A model generated the notes under the pieces. It did not search any database, was not told the DNA's origin, and saw nothing but the letters and a program-made list of their open reading frames with translations. This document shows, piece after piece, positions 6,078 to 6,727 of a stretch of 6,727 nucleotides of DNA. The first letter of the stretch is position 1; every line of letters begins with the position of its first letter. This stretch comes from Clostridia bacterium. Its GTDB lineage: Bacteria; Bacillota; Clostridia; Oscillospirales; QAKW01. A program made the translations under genes and the position numbers. The stretch lies in contig JAFSBD010000094.1 in the NCBI GenBank assembly GCA_017442025.1, positions 1 to 6,727 on the forward strand, given 5' to 3'.

Positions 6078-6727
6078 GTTACTGGCTGATCTTAACCGCC
6101 CTTGCGGCGAGCTTTTTGCTGGCATTGCTGCTGGCACCCTGGATCCTGCCTTGGCTAAGGCGGTTAAAGTGCGCCCAAAGCATTTTGGATATCGGCCCCG
6201 CCTGGCATAAAAAGACCAAGCAAGGCACCCCTACCATTGGCGGTCTGATCTTTATCATCCCTACTGTTTTGGTCAGCCTGGTTTTGGGAGCAGGGGACAT
6301 GATGCGGGGGGATTTTCGCCTGCTGATCTGCCTGGCTTTTGTTATCCTTTGCGGCTTGGTTGGGTTTATCGACGACTATATTAAGGTGGTCAAAAAGCGC
6401 AACCAGGGCCTTACCGTTTTGCAAAAAACCCTGCCCTTAATGCTCTTTATGGCGCTCTTTCTTGGGGCACTGTATACCGCCAATGTTATTACAGATACTA
6501 TCTTTATCCCTTATCTTAACATTCGGATCCATCTTTATTATTTCTATTTCCTGCTGATGATCCCCATGTTGTTCTTCTTTGTTAATTCGGTTAATCTCAC
6601 CGATGGTCTGGATGGCTTGGTAACCGGCGTTTCTCTGCCCTATACCATCTCGTTTATCATCATCGGATTCTTCCTTTCGGCAGGCAGTAATAATACCGGC
6701 GTAACGGTATTTGCGGCGGCCCTCACC
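6074..6727 (+). CDS. mraY: MraY, phospho-MurNAc-pentapeptide translocase, 5' part
   Basis: The first 218 residues are visible, and the gene runs off the window in frame with no stop. MraY is a polytopic membrane enzyme that transfers phospho-MurNAc-pentapeptide from UDP to undecaprenyl phosphate, giving lipid I. Seen here are a first span at about residues 5-25, KQGTPTIGG (49-57), the catalytic Asp pair in FIDDYIKV (98-105, Asp100 and Asp101), KKRNQGLT (107-114) and NSVNLTDGLDGL (171-182). The later GDTGS and HHH-type motifs expected in a protein of about 320 residues would lie past the edge. The start codon shares ATGA with the murF stop, and AAAGGA at 6058-6063 is 10 nt upstream, so translation is probably coupled. 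The hydrophobic spans and motif order exclude other polyprenyl-phosphate transferases such as WecA only in part; the dcw context settles it. Confidence 0.96.
   Translation, partial: MSYWLILTALAASFLLALLLAPWILPWLRRLKCAQSILDIGPAWHKKTKQGTPTIGGLIFIIPTVLVSLVLGAGDMMRGDFRLLICLAFVILCGLVGFIDDYIKVVKKRNQGLTVLQKTLPLMLFMALFLGALYTANVITDTIFIPYLNIRIHLYYFYFLLMIPMLFFFVNSVNLTDGLDGLVTGVSLPYTISFIIIGFFLSAGSNNTGVTVFAAALT

Overview
The window is a stretch of a division and cell wall (dcw) cluster, all on the + strand, in the order rsmH (3' end) - ftsL - spoVD/ftsI-type penicillin-binding protein - [445-bp repeat-filled gap] - murE - murF - mraY (5' part). The gene order, the strong AGGAGG-type ribosome binding sites, the SpoVD-like PBP with C-terminal PASTA domains, and a MurE carrying the meso-diaminopimelate motif DNPR point to a Bacillota genome, most likely a Clostridia member of moderate GC content. 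The finer taxonomy is inference.

Layout: 2-127 is the end of RsmH (16S rRNA methyltransferase). 150-536 is a small single-span FtsL-like divisome protein. 537-641 is a short gap with an 11-bp hairpin. 642-2864 is a class B PBP (transpeptidase plus two PASTA domains). 2865-3315 has no credible gene. It holds a 199-bp sequence present twice (2872-3070 and 3081-3279, 5 mismatches), and each copy is made of two palindromic modules, so four units of about 105 bp run in tandem. 3316-4743 is MurE, 4737-6077 is MurF (7-nt overlap), and 6074-6727 is MraY (ATGA overlap), cut by the window edge.

How the genes work together: MurE and MurF add the third residue and the D-Ala-D-Ala to UDP-MurNAc-peptide in the cytoplasm. 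MraY moves the product onto undecaprenyl phosphate to form lipid I. The PBP cross-links the finished strands outside the membrane, and FtsL helps assemble and activate the septal machinery. The mur genes are tightly coupled by overlaps. The repeat array interrupts an otherwise compact operon exactly between the PBP and murE. It is the most unusual thing here: a palindromic, modular, tandemly duplicated intergenic element that could act as an mRNA attenuator or processing site, or could be a mobile MITE/REP-like sequence. I found no other candidate for an undescribed system. The protein-coding genes are ordinary cell wall genes.
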